From Kitasatospora phosalacinea (lineage in GTDB: Bacteria > Actinomycetota > Actinomycetes > Streptomycetales > Streptomycetaceae), in contig NZ_BSSA01000002.1 of the NCBI RefSeq assembly GCF_030268885.1, positions 1 through 64,000 on the forward strand: a stretch of DNA of 64,000 nt, in the 5' to 3' direction. This document shows positions 49,635 through 59,688 of the stretch, piece after piece (the stretch's first letter is position 1; every line of letters starts with the position of its first letter). Made by a program: the position numbers and the translations under genes. Below the pieces are notes generated by a model. That model was not told where the DNA came from, did not search any database, and was given only the letters and a program-made list of their open reading frames with translations.

Positions 49635-49841
49635 TCAGACCTCGGTGCGCTGGGCCGGAATACCGGCCAGCAGGGCACGCACCTCCGCCTCGCGGTAGCG
49701 GCGGTGGCCGCCGAGAGTCCGGATCGACGTGAGCTTGCCTGCCTTGGCCCAGCGGGTCACGGTCTTCGGGTCCACGCGGAACATCGTGGCGACCTCTGCC
49801 GGCGTCAGCAGGGGCTCGGCGTCAGGGGTACGAGCGGTCAT
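49635..49841 (-). CDS. bldC: BldC, MerR-like developmental regulator
   Basis: A 68-residue DNA-binding protein that I recognise as BldC, nearly unchanged from Streptomyces coelicolor. It consists of one MerR-type winged helix: LTPAEVATMFRVDPKTVTRW and SIRTLGGHRRYREAEVRALL. BldC binds cooperatively to direct repeats and holds back the onset of development. The gene stands alone with a long non-coding region upstream. ATG 49841 gives exactly the known length. Confidence 0.97.
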   Translation of the reverse strand: MTARTPDAEPLLTPAEVATMFRVDPKTVTRWAKAGKLTSIRTLGGHRRYREAEVRALLAGIPAQRTEV

Positions 49842-50325
49842 GAGCGGCCTCCTCGGGAGAACCGAACCAGGGCGGTTCTATCCTTCAAATTCTGCACCTT
49901 GGCCCGCGATGCCCGAAATGGCACGGACGGGCCGAGTCGGTTATAGGACGAACGGCTTGTCCTGGTGTCTACAACTACACCATCCGTCCAGCCCCATCGG
50001 CCAAACCGTCAAAATTGACCCCTCACGGGTTCAAGAGCGACGGAAGGCCCCGGACCACCCCATAGCGGACAGTCACGCGGTGGTGACGTCCGGTCACGGT
50101 GCGACACGCCTGCATGGCCTTGGGCTGGTTGTCCCATTTTGGCACATAGGTCTGAGTTCGCGTCAACGGTGAGTAGTATCACGTTCCATGGGGATTGACC
50201 CGATCCGGGACCATGGTCCCGAAACCGCGGCAATGGTACGGACCATCCTGGCCCCTCGCACCGACATTCGGCCAGGGGAAATTTCCTGACGGCCCGTCGC
50301 CTCCCCCGCGCCGCCCCCGGCCGGT
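49842..50325. promoter_or_regulatory. Long region upstream of bldC
   Basis: A 484-base gap without a credible gene, including bldC promoter sequence and unusually AT-rich patches for this genome. It holds a perfect 14-bp palindrome, GGGACCATGGTCCC, at 50207-50220. A long leader or several promoters seem likely. Confidence 0.55.
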
Positions 50326-51237
50326 TCAGGACGCCTGCCGCAGCGCCAGCACCCGCCGCCAGCGTGCCGTGAGCCCCTCGTAGGCCCGCAGCGCCGCGCC
50401 GGTGTCCCCGGCCCGCAAGGAGCCCAGCCCGTCCGCCAGTTCGCCCACCGAGCGCTCCCGGGCCAGCCCCTGCGGGCCCAGCAGCCGGGCCAGGCCGCCG
50501 TAGTCCAGCTCCACCAGCGAGCGCGGGTGGAACTCCTCCAGCCACCGCCCGACCTCCTCCGCGCCGTCCCCCAGCGAACCGCCCGGCGTCCGCTCCCGCA
50601 GCACCCGGTACGCCCGGGCCACCCGGCGGCGGGCCTGCACCATCGAGGTCAGGTAGAACAGCGCGGCCGGTTCCGGCCGCTCGCCCTCCCCCGAGGAGCC
50701 GTACTCGCCCTCCGGCACGTGCTGCCGGTCCTCCTCGCCGAACGGCAGGAACCAGCGCAGCGGCACCTCCCAGCGGCTGGTGGCGATCCACGGCCGGGCG
50801 TCCGGGTGGTCCAGCTGCCACTGCGCCCGGTCCGCCTCCGCGGCCGCCCGCAGGGCCGGGGGCAGCACGGTGTCCACCAGGTGCGCGGGCAGCGTCCGCT
50901 GCAGCTCCTGCAGGGCCAGCCAGCCGCGCAGCCGGGTCGTCCACGGGCAGACGTAGACCACCCCGTCCAGCACCCGCACGTACGCCCGCTCGTCCTCCTT
51001 CTCGGGCAGCGGGCGGGGCGTCAGGGCCGCCAGGGCGGCCAGCGCGGCCCGCTGCTCGGCCAGCGCCGCCGCGGTGACCGGCTGCCCCGGCCCCTCCGCG
51101 TCGGGCCCGTGCTCGGCGGCGTACGCCTGCCAGCGGGCGCGGTCGGGCTCGGGGAAGGCGGCCAGCGGCTCGTAGACCCGGAGCTGCGCGGTGTACGGAG
51201 GAAGCACGGTCGTGCGCCAGGCGGTCACGCTCCGCAT
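50326..51237 (-). CDS. Conserved actinobacterial protein, unknown function
   Basis: A 303-residue soluble protein, rich in Arg, Glu and Leu. Visible segments include VLDGVVYVCPWTTRLRGWLA and WEVPLRWFLPFGEEDRQ. I know no domain for it, but a gene of this kind lies between bldC and vdh in Streptomyces, as I recall. There is no signal peptide or membrane helix. ATG 51237 has no clear ribosome site; GTG 51228 is an alternative. Confidence 0.75.
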   Translation of the reverse strand: MRSVTAWRTTVLPPYTAQLRVYEPLAAFPEPDRARWQAYAAEHGPDAEGPGQPVTAAALAEQRAALAALAALTPRPLPEKEDERAYVRVLDGVVYVCPWTTRLRGWLALQELQRTLPAHLVDTVLPPALRAAAEADRAQWQLDHPDARPWIATSRWEVPLRWFLPFGEEDRQHVPEGEYGSSGEGERPEPAALFYLTSMVQARRRVARAYRVLRERTPGGSLGDGAEEVGRWLEEFHPRSLVELDYGGLARLLGPQGLARERSVGELADGLGSLRAGDTGAALRAYEGLTARWRRVLALRQAS

Positions 51238-51398
51238 CGTCGCACGCGCCCGCGGGAGGCGTCAGGGTGTCGTGCGAACGGCTTCGGTCGTTGTGTTTCC
51301 GGGGCCTCCGGGGGCAGATTCGAAGGCGACCCCGGCACTAGGCTTCTGTCCAGACGCCCGCACCACCGCCGCGGGCCATCCCTACTGGAGTCACCACA

Positions 51399-52541
51399 GT
51401 GACCGACGTACACACCACGCACCCCGCACCAGGCGTGCTGGGCCGAGTCTTCGGCACCGACCCGGACGGCGAGGGGCACGAGCAGGTCGTGCTCTGCCAC
51501 GACCGCTCCACCGGCCTCAAGGCGATCATCGCCATCCACTCCACCGCCCTCGGCCCCGCCCTGGGCGGCACCCGCTTCTTCCCGTACGCGACCGAGGAGG
51601 AGGCGCTGCAGGACGCGCTGAACCTCTCGCGCGGGATGAGCTACAAGAACGCCCTCGCCGGGCTCGACCTCGGCGGCGGCAAGGCCGTCATCATCGGCGA
51701 CCCGGGCAAGGACAAGAACGAGGCGATGCTGCGCGCCTACGGGCGCTTCGTGCAGTCCCTGCGCGGCCGCTACGTCACCGCCTGCGACGTGGGCACCTAC
51801 GTCCAGGACATGGACGTGGTGGCCCGGGAGACCGAGTTCGTCACCGGCCGCTCGCCCGAGCACGGCGGCGCCGGGGACTCCTCCGTCCTCACCGCCTTCG
51901 GCGTCTTCCAGGGCATGCGCGCCTCCGCCCGGGCCCGCTGGGGCCAGCCGACCCTGCGCGGCCGGCGGGTCGGCGTGGCGGGCGTCGGCAAGGTCGGCCA
52001 CTACCTGGTCGGCCACCTGCTGGAGGACGGCGCCACCGTGGTCGTCACGGACGTCTCCGAGGCCGCCGTGAACCGCGTCCGGGCCGCCCACCCGGAGGTC
52101 GAGGTGGTGGCCGACACCGCCGCCCTGCTGAACGCCGCACTGGACGTCTACGCCCCGTGCGCGCTCGGCGGCGCGCTCACCGACGAGACCGTCGCGGCGC
52201 TCGGCGCGGCCGGCACCGCGATCGTCTGCGGCGCGGCCAACAACCAGCTCGCCCACCCCGGCGTCGAGAAGGACCTCGCCGACCGCGGCATCCTCTACGC
52301 CCCCGACTACCTGGTGAACTCCGGCGGCGTGATCCAGGTCGCCGACGAGATCGAGGGCTTCAACTTCGACCGGGCGAAGAACAAGGCGACGAAGATCTTC
52401 GACACCACGCTGGAGATCTTCACCCGCGCCGCCGCCGACGGCGTGCCCCCGGCGGTGGCCGCCGACCGGCTCGCCGAGAAGCGGATGCGGGAGATCGGCG
52501 CGCTCCGCTCGGTGCTGCTCCCGGCGGCCCGCCGGGGCTGA
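51399..52541 (+). CDS. vdh: Valine (branched-chain amino acid) dehydrogenase
   Basis: A 380-residue NAD-dependent oxidative deaminase feeding valine, leucine and isoleucine into 2-oxo acids, hence precursors for fatty acids and polyketides. The substrate-binding [20 protein letters not shown] and catalytic Lys region [15 protein letters not shown] are present, with the Rossmann motif [14 protein letters not shown] at about 195-208 and AANNQL near the C-terminus. GTG 51399 follows CTGGAG. Monocistronic, followed by a hairpin. Confidence 0.94.
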   Translation: MTDVHTTHPAPGVLGRVFGTDPDGEGHEQVVLCHDRSTGLKAIIAIHSTALGPALGGTRFFPYATEEEALQDALNLSRGMSYKNALAGLDLGGGKAVIIGDPGKDKNEAMLRAYGRFVQSLRGRYVTACDVGTYVQDMDVVARETEFVTGRSPEHGGAGDSSVLTAFGVFQGMRASARARWGQPTLRGRRVGVAGVGKVGHYLVGHLLEDGATVVVTDVSEAAVNRVRAAHPEVEVVADTAALLNAALDVYAPCALGGALTDETVAALGAAGTAIVCGAANNQLAHPGVEKDLADRGILYAPDYLVNSGGVIQVADEIEGFNFDRAKNKATKIFDTTLEIFTRAAADGVPPAVAADRLAEKRMREIGALRSVLLPAARRG

Positions 52542-52913
52542 CCCGCGACCGCCCGTGCGCGCGGGGCCGGCACCGCCCGGCCCCGCGCATCACGATGTGG
52601 AACCGGATTCTCAGTCCGTCCCCCGATCGGGCGATGCCGCGCCCCCTTCGGGGGATAATCTCTGCAGGAACGACGGGTCCGGCCACGTGCCGGACAGCCT
52701 GCGAAAGCCGCGTAATTCCCCTCTGACCTGGGCGGACCCGGTTCGGGGGGGCGAGGGTGCGCGCCACGTCACACCGGCGACGTACCGTCCGGCGGCGGAA
52801 ACAGGTACCGTTAATGCTCCAAGGGACGGTTTCCCACTTCGGGCAGGCCGGACCTGATCATCAACACGTGTCAGACTCGGGGCCGTGAGCCCCACCGTTG
52901 AGGGGGTCGACCC
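52542..52913. other. Intergenic region after vdh
   Basis: A 372-base gap. GCGCGGGGCCGG/CCGGCCCCGCGC at 52559-52588 is a good vdh terminator, and CCCC-TTC-GGGG near 52643-52654 is a second small hairpin. The rest holds the DUF3073 promoter. No gene is seen. Confidence 0.55.
52559..52588 (+). terminator. Terminator of vdh
   Basis: A 12-bp perfect stem with a six-base loop, 17 bases after the vdh stop. Confidence 0.7.
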
Positions 52914-53153
52914 ATGGGGCGCGGCCGGGCCAAGGCCAAGCAGACGAAGGTCGCCCGCGAGCTGAAGTACAACAGCGGCGGGTTCGACGCTAACCGTCTG
53001 TCTCACGAGCTGGGTGTATCTCCGTCCACCGCGATCGAGCCTGAACCGATCGAGGACGACGACGAGGACGACCCCTACGCGGCGTACGCCGACAGGTACA
53101 ACGACGACGACGATGACGACGAGGACACCCCTCCGGCTCGTCGCCGCGCCTGA
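52914..53153 (+). CDS. DUF3073-family small protein
   Basis: A 79-residue protein with a basic N-terminus (MGRGRAKAKQTKVARELKYN) and a very acidic Asp-rich C-terminus ending in an Arg cluster. This matches the actinobacterial DUF3073 family, usually found beside purM/purF. Function unknown; the N-terminus could bind nucleic acid. A terminator hairpin follows. Confidence 0.9.
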   Translation: MGRGRAKAKQTKVARELKYNSGGFDANRLSHELGVSPSTAIEPEPIEDDDEDDPYAAYADRYNDDDDDDEDTPPARRRA

Positions 53154-53168
53154 CGTTCTCCGACCGGG

Positions 53169-53206
53169 CCGGTCCGAGCGCTCCCCGTGAGCGCCGGGCC
53201 GGTTTT
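53169..53206 (+). terminator. Terminator of the DUF3073 gene
   Basis: CCGGTCC-GCGCTC and GAGCGC-GGGCCGG pair around a short loop and are followed by TTTTC. Confidence 0.75.
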
Positions 53207-53247
53207 CGGCGTCCCCGCACGGGGCGTCGGCCGGAGGACGGACGCGA

Positions 53248-53277
53248 AGGGCCCCGCCGCAGCGCGACGGGGCCCCT
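53248..53277 (-). terminator. Terminator of the purF-purM operon
   Basis: GGGCCCCG (53249-53256) and CGGGGCCC (53268-53275) form an 8-bp stem 15 bases past the purM stop. Confidence 0.6.
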
Positions 53278-53291
53278 CGACGTGCCTCGGC

Positions 53292-54368
53292 TCAGAACGC
53301 CTCGTAGGCGTTGTACAGCGCGGCGCCGCCCTCGTGCCCGTCGGTGCGCTCGACCACGTCGCCGAGCAGCCAGGCCTCCACGTCGCGGTCCTCCAGGACG
53401 GCGAGCACGGTGTCGACCGACTCCGGCGGGACGACGGCGACCATGCCGACGCCCATGTTCAGGGTCTTCTCGATCTCCAGGGTCTGCATCGCGCCGACCT
53501 CGGCGACGGTGCGGAAGACCGGCAGCGGCGTCCAGGTGCCGCGGTCCAGGCGGGCGTGCAGGCCGTCCGGGATGACCCGGGCCAGGTTGGCGGCCAGGCC
53601 GCCGCCGGTGACGTGCGAGAAGGCGTGGACCTCGGTGGCGCGGGTCAGCGCCAGGCAGTCCAGCGAGTAGATCCTGGTCGGCTCCAGGAGTTCCTCGCCG
53701 AGGGTGCGGCCGAACTCCTCGACCCGGCGGTCCAGCGACCAGCCGGCCTGGTTCAGCAGCACGTGCCGGACCAGCGAGTAGCCGTTGGAGTGCAGGCCGG
53801 AGGCGGCCATCGCGATCACCACGTCGCCCGCGCGGACCCGGTCCGGGCCCAGCAGCGCGTCGGCCTCGACCACGCCGGTGCCCGCGCCCGCGACGTCGTA
53901 CTCGTCCGGGCCGAGCAGGCCCGGGTGCTCGGCGGTCTCGCCGCCGACCAGCGCGCAGCCGGCCAGCGTGCAGCCCTCGGCGATGCCCTTGACGATCGCG
54001 GCGACCCGCTCCGGGACGACCTTGCCGACGCAGATGTAGTCGGTCATGAACAGCGGCTCGGCGCCGCACACCACCAGGTCGTCGACGACCATGGCGACCA
54101 GGTCGTGGCCGATGGTGTCGTGCTTGTCCATGGCCTGGGCGATGGCGACCTTGGTGCCGACGCCGTCGGTGGCGGTGGCCAGCAGCGGGCGCTCGTAGCG
54201 CTTGAAGGCGGAGGCGTCGAACAGTCCGGCGAAGCCGCCGAGCCCGCCGACCACCTCGGGCCGGTTGCTCTTCTTCACCCACTGCTTCATCAGCTCGACG
54301 GCGCGGTCGCCGGCCTCGATGTCGACACCCGCGGCGGCGTAGGTCGCCCCGGTCTCGTTGCTGGTCAC
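53292..54368 (-). CDS. purM: Phosphoribosylformylglycinamidine cyclo-ligase (AIR synthetase)
   Basis: A 358-residue ATP-dependent enzyme that closes the imidazole ring in purine synthesis. Family segments include YAAAGVDIEAGDRAVELMK, the TDGVGTK loop, DLVVCGAEPLFMTDY, GGETAEHPGL and FSHVTGGGLAANLARV. It lies 68 bases after purF on the same strand and is presumably cotranscribed. GTG 54368 starts at the conserved N-terminus. Confidence 0.96.
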   Translation of the reverse strand: MTSNETGATYAAAGVDIEAGDRAVELMKQWVKKSNRPEVVGGLGGFAGLFDASAFKRYERPLLATATDGVGTKVAIAQAMDKHDTIGHDLVAMVVDDLVVCGAEPLFMTDYICVGKVVPERVAAIVKGIAEGCTLAGCALVGGETAEHPGLLGPDEYDVAGAGTGVVEADALLGPDRVRAGDVVIAMAASGLHSNGYSLVRHVLLNQAGWSLDRRVEEFGRTLGEELLEPTRIYSLDCLALTRATEVHAFSHVTGGGLAANLARVIPDGLHARLDRGTWTPLPVFRTVAEVGAMQTLEIEKTLNMGVGMVAVVPPESVDTVLAVLEDRDVEAWLLGDVVERTDGHEGGAALYNAYEAF

Positions 54369-54399
54369 CTGGTGTGGCCCTTTCGAAGTGGTGGTACCG

Positions 54400-54427
54400 C
54401 CGCCCCCGGCACCCGGGCCGGGGGCGG
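54400..54427 (-). terminator. Hairpin between purF and purM
   Basis: CCGCCCCCGGC (54400-54410) and GCCGGGGGCGG (54417-54427) pair perfectly around a six-base loop. It may reduce purM expression relative to purF. Confidence 0.5.
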
Positions 54428-54436
54428 TGCGCACGG

Positions 54437-56017
54437 TTACGGGCGTCGCAGCGCGTCCGCCGCGCCGGCGCCGCCCAGCAGCGACTGCACGCCGTCGAGG
54501 TCGCTGGTCTGCTTGCTGCCGCGGACGGGCTGCTTGGCCTGGCCGCCGGCGATCTCCGCTTCGAGCAGGAGCTTGCCGAGCAGCGCCGGGTCGGGCAGCT
54601 CCATCGGGTACTCGCCGTCGAAGCAGGCCCGGCAGAGCTGGTCCTTGGGCTGCTTGGTGGCCTCGATCATCCCGTCGATGGAGATGTAGGCCAGCGAGTC
54701 GGCGCCCAGCGAGCGGCCGATCTCGTCGACCGACAGGCCGTTGGCGATCAGCTCGGCGCGGGTGGCGAAGTCGATGCCGAAGAAGCACGGCCACTTCACC
54801 GGCGGCGAGGAGATCCGGATGTGGACCTCGGCCGCTCCGGCCTCGCGCAGCATCCGGACCAGTGCGCGCTGGGTGTTGCCGCGGACGATCGAGTCGTCCA
54901 CGACCACCAGGCGCTTGCCCCGGATGACCTCCTTGAGCGGGTTCAGCTTGAGCCGGATGCCGAGCTGGCGGATGGTCTGGTTCGGCTGGATGAAGGTGCG
55001 GCCCACGTAGGCGTTCTTCACCAGGCCGGAGCCGAACGGGATGCCGCTGGCCTCGGCGTAGCCGATCGCGGCGGGGGTGCCGGACTCCGGGGTCGCTATC
55101 ACCAGGTCGGCCTCGACCGGGGACTCCGCGGCCAGCCTGCGGCCCATCTCCACCCGGGAGAGGTGCACGTTGCGGCCGGAGATGGTGGTGTCCGGGCGGG
55201 CCAGGTAGACGTACTCGAAGACGCAGCCCTTGGGCTTGGCCTCGGCGAAGCGCGAGGTGCGCATGCCGTTCTCGTCGATGGCGATCAGCTCGCCGGGCTC
55301 GACCTCGCGGATGAAGCTGGCGCCGACGATGTCGAGGGCGGAGGTCTCCGAGGCCACCACCCAGCCGCGCTCGATCCGGCCGAGCACCAGCGGGCGGATG
55401 CCCTGCGGGTCGCGGGCGGCGTAGAGCGTGTGCTCGTCCATGAAGACCAGCGAGAAGGCGCCCTTGACGCCGGGCAGCACCTTGCGGGCCGTCTCCTCGA
55501 TCGTCAGGTCCGGGTGGCCGGCCAGCAGGGCGGTCAGCAGGTCGGTGTCGTTGGTGGCCGCGGTCCGGCCGGAGCGGGAGACGTGCTCCTCGCCCGGCAG
55601 TTCGGCGACCATCGCCGCGAGTTCGGCGGTGTTGACCAGGTTTCCGTTGTGGCCGAGGGCCAGCGAACCGTGGACGGTCGCGCGGAAGGTCGGCTGGGCG
55701 TTCTCCCAGACCGAGGACCCGGTGGTCGAGTAGCGGGCATGTCCGACGGCGATATGCCCGTGCAGCGACCCCAGGGAGGTCTCGTCGAAGACCTGGGAGA
55801 CGAGTCCCATGTCCTTGAAGACGAGAATCTGGGAGCCGTTGCTCACTGCGATGCCCGCGGATTCCTGTCCGCGGTGCTGCAGGGCATAGAGGCCGAAGTA
55901 CGTGAGCTTCGCGACCTCTTCGCCGGGAGCCCAGACACCGAAGACGCCGCAAGCGTCCTGGGGGCCCTTCTCGCCGGGGAGGAGGTCGTGGTTGAGTCGT
56001 CCGTCACCACGTGGCAC
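54437..56017 (-). CDS. purF: Amidophosphoribosyltransferase
   Basis: A 526-residue enzyme for the first committed step of purine synthesis: it transfers ammonia from glutamine to PRPP. The Ntn-glutaminase nucleophile is C23 (DACGVFGVW), exposed after removal of a 22-residue propeptide. GRLNHDLLPGEKGPQ forms that propeptide. HGHIAVGHARYSTTG follows, and the phosphoribosyltransferase PRPP loop is VVVDDSIVRGNT. A C-terminal Cys-rich segment (LCRACFDGEYP) matches the iron-sulfur class. GTG 56017 starts it. Confidence 0.96.
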   Translation of the reverse strand: MPRGDGRLNHDLLPGEKGPQDACGVFGVWAPGEEVAKLTYFGLYALQHRGQESAGIAVSNGSQILVFKDMGLVSQVFDETSLGSLHGHIAVGHARYSTTGSSVWENAQPTFRATVHGSLALGHNGNLVNTAELAAMVAELPGEEHVSRSGRTAATNDTDLLTALLAGHPDLTIEETARKVLPGVKGAFSLVFMDEHTLYAARDPQGIRPLVLGRIERGWVVASETSALDIVGASFIREVEPGELIAIDENGMRTSRFAEAKPKGCVFEYVYLARPDTTISGRNVHLSRVEMGRRLAAESPVEADLVIATPESGTPAAIGYAEASGIPFGSGLVKNAYVGRTFIQPNQTIRQLGIRLKLNPLKEVIRGKRLVVVDDSIVRGNTQRALVRMLREAGAAEVHIRISSPPVKWPCFFGIDFATRAELIANGLSVDEIGRSLGADSLAYISIDGMIEATKQPKDQLCRACFDGEYPMELPDPALLGKLLLEAEIAGGQAKQPVRGSKQTSDLDGVQSLLGGAGAADALRRP

Positions 56018-56211
56018 GTCTCCGAGTCTAGGGCAGCCTGGGCGAACGGCCTGATGGCAGCCTGCTGGTACGCGCGTAGATACCGCCTCTTACCAGTTTT
56101 CCGCCCGCGGGGTGGCCGCCTTCACGCCCTTGTCATCGGGCCTTCGCACGGTGGACGGGCGGGCGAACGTGAGCCTGCTCACCCTGGGTGACCGGGAGCG
56201 GTCGCGGGCGC

Positions 56212-57027
56212 TCAGGCGGCGGGCAGCAGCAGCCGCCAGGAGGCGGGGCGGACCGTCCAGGTGCGGTGCCGGACCGGGCCGACCGGGCAGCCGTCGGCCT
56301 CGTAGCCGAAGTCGCGCCCGGCGACGGTGAGCAGGCCGGCCCGGTGGCGCTGCGGGCGGCCGTCGAGGTCCAGGGCGAGCTCCATCGCGCCGTCGACCAT
56401 CGCCACCCGCAGGTGGCGGACCCGCTGGTGGACGTCGGCCAGCAGGCGGCCGTCCGCCTCGATCCGCAGTTCCTCCGGGCCGGAGGGGCTCGCCTGCTCG
56501 GCCGCAGCCAGTTTCGCCCATAGCGAACGCCAACCACCCGTCCGGCCCTGGCGCGGCCCGGTGAAGCGCACCTCGGCCAGCACCACGCCGCCGCCGTCGT
56601 CCAGCAGCAGGTCCAGGCGCCGGGCGGTGCCGCCCAGCACGGCCCGGGCCGCCGCGACCGGCTCGGCGGGCACCCCGAGCAGCCGGGCGGTGGCGGTGGC
56701 CACCGGGCCGCCGACCGGGACGAGGCCCACCGGGTCGGCGTCCAGCTCGCGCTGCCGGTGCAGGGCCTGCAGCACCCGCTGCAGCGCCTGGTCGGACCCG
56801 ATCACCACGGCCCGCCGCCGCCCCCGGTGCGCCAGCACCCGGTCCAGCTCGGACGGGCTCTCCGGCAGCGCGACCTTCACGTCGGCGCCGCCGCACAGCA
56901 CGTCCTTGGCGATCCGCACCGACTCGCCGTCGGCCTCCCGCGCCGAGGGGTCGAGCAGCACCAGCAGCGGCCCGGGGCCCCCGGTGTCGTCCGGGGGGCG
57001 GGATACGGGCGTGGACAGCGACGACAC
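56212..57027 (-). CDS. Diacylglycerol-kinase-like lipid kinase family protein
   Basis: A 271-residue protein. The N-terminal half resembles the DAGK catalytic fold: a LLVLLDPSAREADGESVR strand region, VVIGSDQALQRVLQALH in place of the usual GGDGT motif, and PVGLVPVGGPVATATARLLG in place of P-x-GT-x-N-D. The replacement of the nucleotide-binding GGDG suggests altered or lost kinase activity. The C-terminal half is the usual beta-rich part. Located between purF and purA, as in related genomes. GTG 57027 has GGAAGG seven bases upstream. Confidence 0.75.
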   Translation of the reverse strand: MSSLSTPVSRPPDDTGGPGPLLVLLDPSAREADGESVRIAKDVLCGGADVKVALPESPSELDRVLAHRGRRRAVVIGSDQALQRVLQALHRQRELDADPVGLVPVGGPVATATARLLGVPAEPVAAARAVLGGTARRLDLLLDDGGGVVLAEVRFTGPRQGRTGGWRSLWAKLAAAEQASPSGPEELRIEADGRLLADVHQRVRHLRVAMVDGAMELALDLDGRPQRHRAGLLTVAGRDFGYEADGCPVGPVRHRTWTVRPASWRLLLPAA

Positions 57028-57048
57028 GACCGGTCCTTCCTCAGGTAA

Positions 57049-58437
<1,389 letters not shown>

Positions 58438-58453
58438 GCCCGGAAGGCGCCCG

Positions 58454-58496
58454 CGGAAGGCCCGGCACCCCTGCTGCAGGGGTGCCGGGCCTTCCG
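58454..58496 (+). terminator. Terminator of purA
   Basis: CGGAAGGCCCGGCACCCC and its complement form a 21-bp perfect stem with a one-base centre, 17 bases past the stop. Confidence 0.8.
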
Positions 58497-58512
58497 CATG
58501 CCCGGGAAGGTT

Positions 58513-58524
58513 TGCACTAGTGCA
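58513..58524. promoter_or_regulatory. TGCACTAGTGCA palindrome before the acetyltransferase gene
   Basis: A perfect 12-bp palindrome, followed within 25 bases by a degenerate copy (GCTACTGGTGCA). It lies in a short AT-rich patch about 45 bases before the gene, where a -10/-35 region is expected. A MarR- or GntR-type repressor site is plausible; no regulator gene is adjacent. Confidence 0.5.
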
Positions 58525-58568
58525 TATATCGCTTGCTACTGGTGCAATGAGGCCCTACGGTGGGGCGC

Positions 58569-59162
58569 ATGACCGCGAAGCTGCCCGCACCCGTCGTCCT
58601 CACCGGCCGCCACGTCCGGCTGGAGCCGCTCACCCGCGCCCACGTGCCCGACCTGTTCGCGGCCGGCGGCGGGGACGAGGAGGTGTGGCGGTGGATCCCG
58701 GTGCCCGTGCCGCGCACCGAGGCGGAGATGGCGGAGGTCATCGACGACCGGCTCGCCGACCGGACCTGCACGCCGTTCGCGGTGGTGGCGGTGGGGAGCG
58801 GGCGGGCGGTCGGGGTGAGCTGCTACTTCGACGCCAGTGCCGAGGAGGAGCAGCTGGAGATCGGCGGCACCTGGTACGGCCGCGCGGTGTGGCGCACGGC
58901 GGTCAACACCGAGGCCAAGCTGCTGCTGCTCGCGCACGCCTTCGAGGACCTCGGCATGGGCCGGGTCTGCTGGAAGACCGACCACCTCAACGAGCGCTCG
59001 CAGAACGCGATCCGGCGGCTCGGCGCCTCCTACGAGGGCACCTTCCGGCGCGCCAAGCGGCGGCCGGACGGCAGCTGGCGCGACAGCGTGTACTTCTCGA
59101 TGCTGGCCGACGAGTGGCCCGCCGCCAAGGCCCGGCTGGCCGGGCGGCTGGCGGCCGGCTGA
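58569..59162 (+). CDS. GNAT-family N-acetyltransferase
   Basis: A 197-residue acetyl-CoA-dependent transferase of the RimJ/RimL type. VVLTGRHVRLEPLTRAHVPD opens the fold, GVSCYFDASAEEEQLEIGGT forms the central strands, and NTEAKLLLLAHAFEDLGMGR with WKTDHLNERSQNAIRRLGAS gives the C-terminal acetyl-CoA-binding part. It may acetylate ribosomal proteins or small molecules. GTG 58560 is an alternative start three codons upstream. Confidence 0.87.
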   Translation: MTAKLPAPVVLTGRHVRLEPLTRAHVPDLFAAGGGDEEVWRWIPVPVPRTEAEMAEVIDDRLADRTCTPFAVVAVGSGRAVGVSCYFDASAEEEQLEIGGTWYGRAVWRTAVNTEAKLLLLAHAFEDLGMGRVCWKTDHLNERSQNAIRRLGASYEGTFRRAKRRPDGSWRDSVYFSMLADEWPAAKARLAGRLAAG

Positions 59163-59172
59163 GGACCGGGGG

Positions 59173-59595
59173 TCAGTAGATGGCGGCGGAGACGATCGCC
59201 GCCACGGCCAGGTTGGTGGAGGCGGTCACCCAGACCGCCGGGTGCGGCTCGGGGTCGACCAGCAGCTCGCCGAGCCGGCCGGGCGTGACCAGGTCCAGCA
59301 CCCAGAACGAGACCGCCATCAGCAGCAGGCCGAACAGGCCGAACACGGCGGCCGCGACCAGGCCCTTCACGAACTCCTGGTAGGTCGACACCACCGCGGT
59401 GAACACGATCGCGCCGATCGCCAGCAGCGCCGAGCTGAGCACCACGGCCGCGTTGCGGTTGCGGTCGATCCAGATCTGGCGGCGCAGCTCACCGGGCGTC
59501 AGCGCGTCCACCAGCAGCACGCCGAGCAGCAGCAGCACCAGGCCGACCGCACCGTACGCCGCCGCGTAGCCCAGCTGCTGAAGGATGTCGTCCAT
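59173..59595 (-). CDS. DUF350-family membrane protein
   Basis: A 140-residue protein with four membrane helices arranged as two similar pairs; the motifs LLGVLLVDALTPGELRRQIW and LLMAVSFWVLDLVTPGRLGE show the internal repeat typical of DUF350. Function unknown. ATG 59595 is used because the upstream frame lacks similarity. The next gene in the same direction, a LOR protein, lies about 90 bases upstream. Confidence 0.82.
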   Translation of the reverse strand: MDDILQQLGYAAAYGAVGLVLLLLGVLLVDALTPGELRRQIWIDRNRNAAVVLSSALLAIGAIVFTAVVSTYQEFVKGLVAAAVFGLFGLLLMAVSFWVLDLVTPGRLGELLVDPEPHPAVWVTASTNLAVAAIVSAAIY

Positions 59596-59688
59596 CCGCT
59601 CCGCCCCTCCTGCCCGTCCGCTCGCCGGCCCCGTGCCGAGGACCGGCACAACATAGCGCACGGGGCGGGCGGAGGCGGGGGCCGTGCC

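Noticed and set aside
53292..55952. A continuous frame joining purM to sequence antisense-like within purF
   Set aside because: The upstream part is purF read in the wrong frame. PurM has its own GTG and standard length, so there is no fusion.
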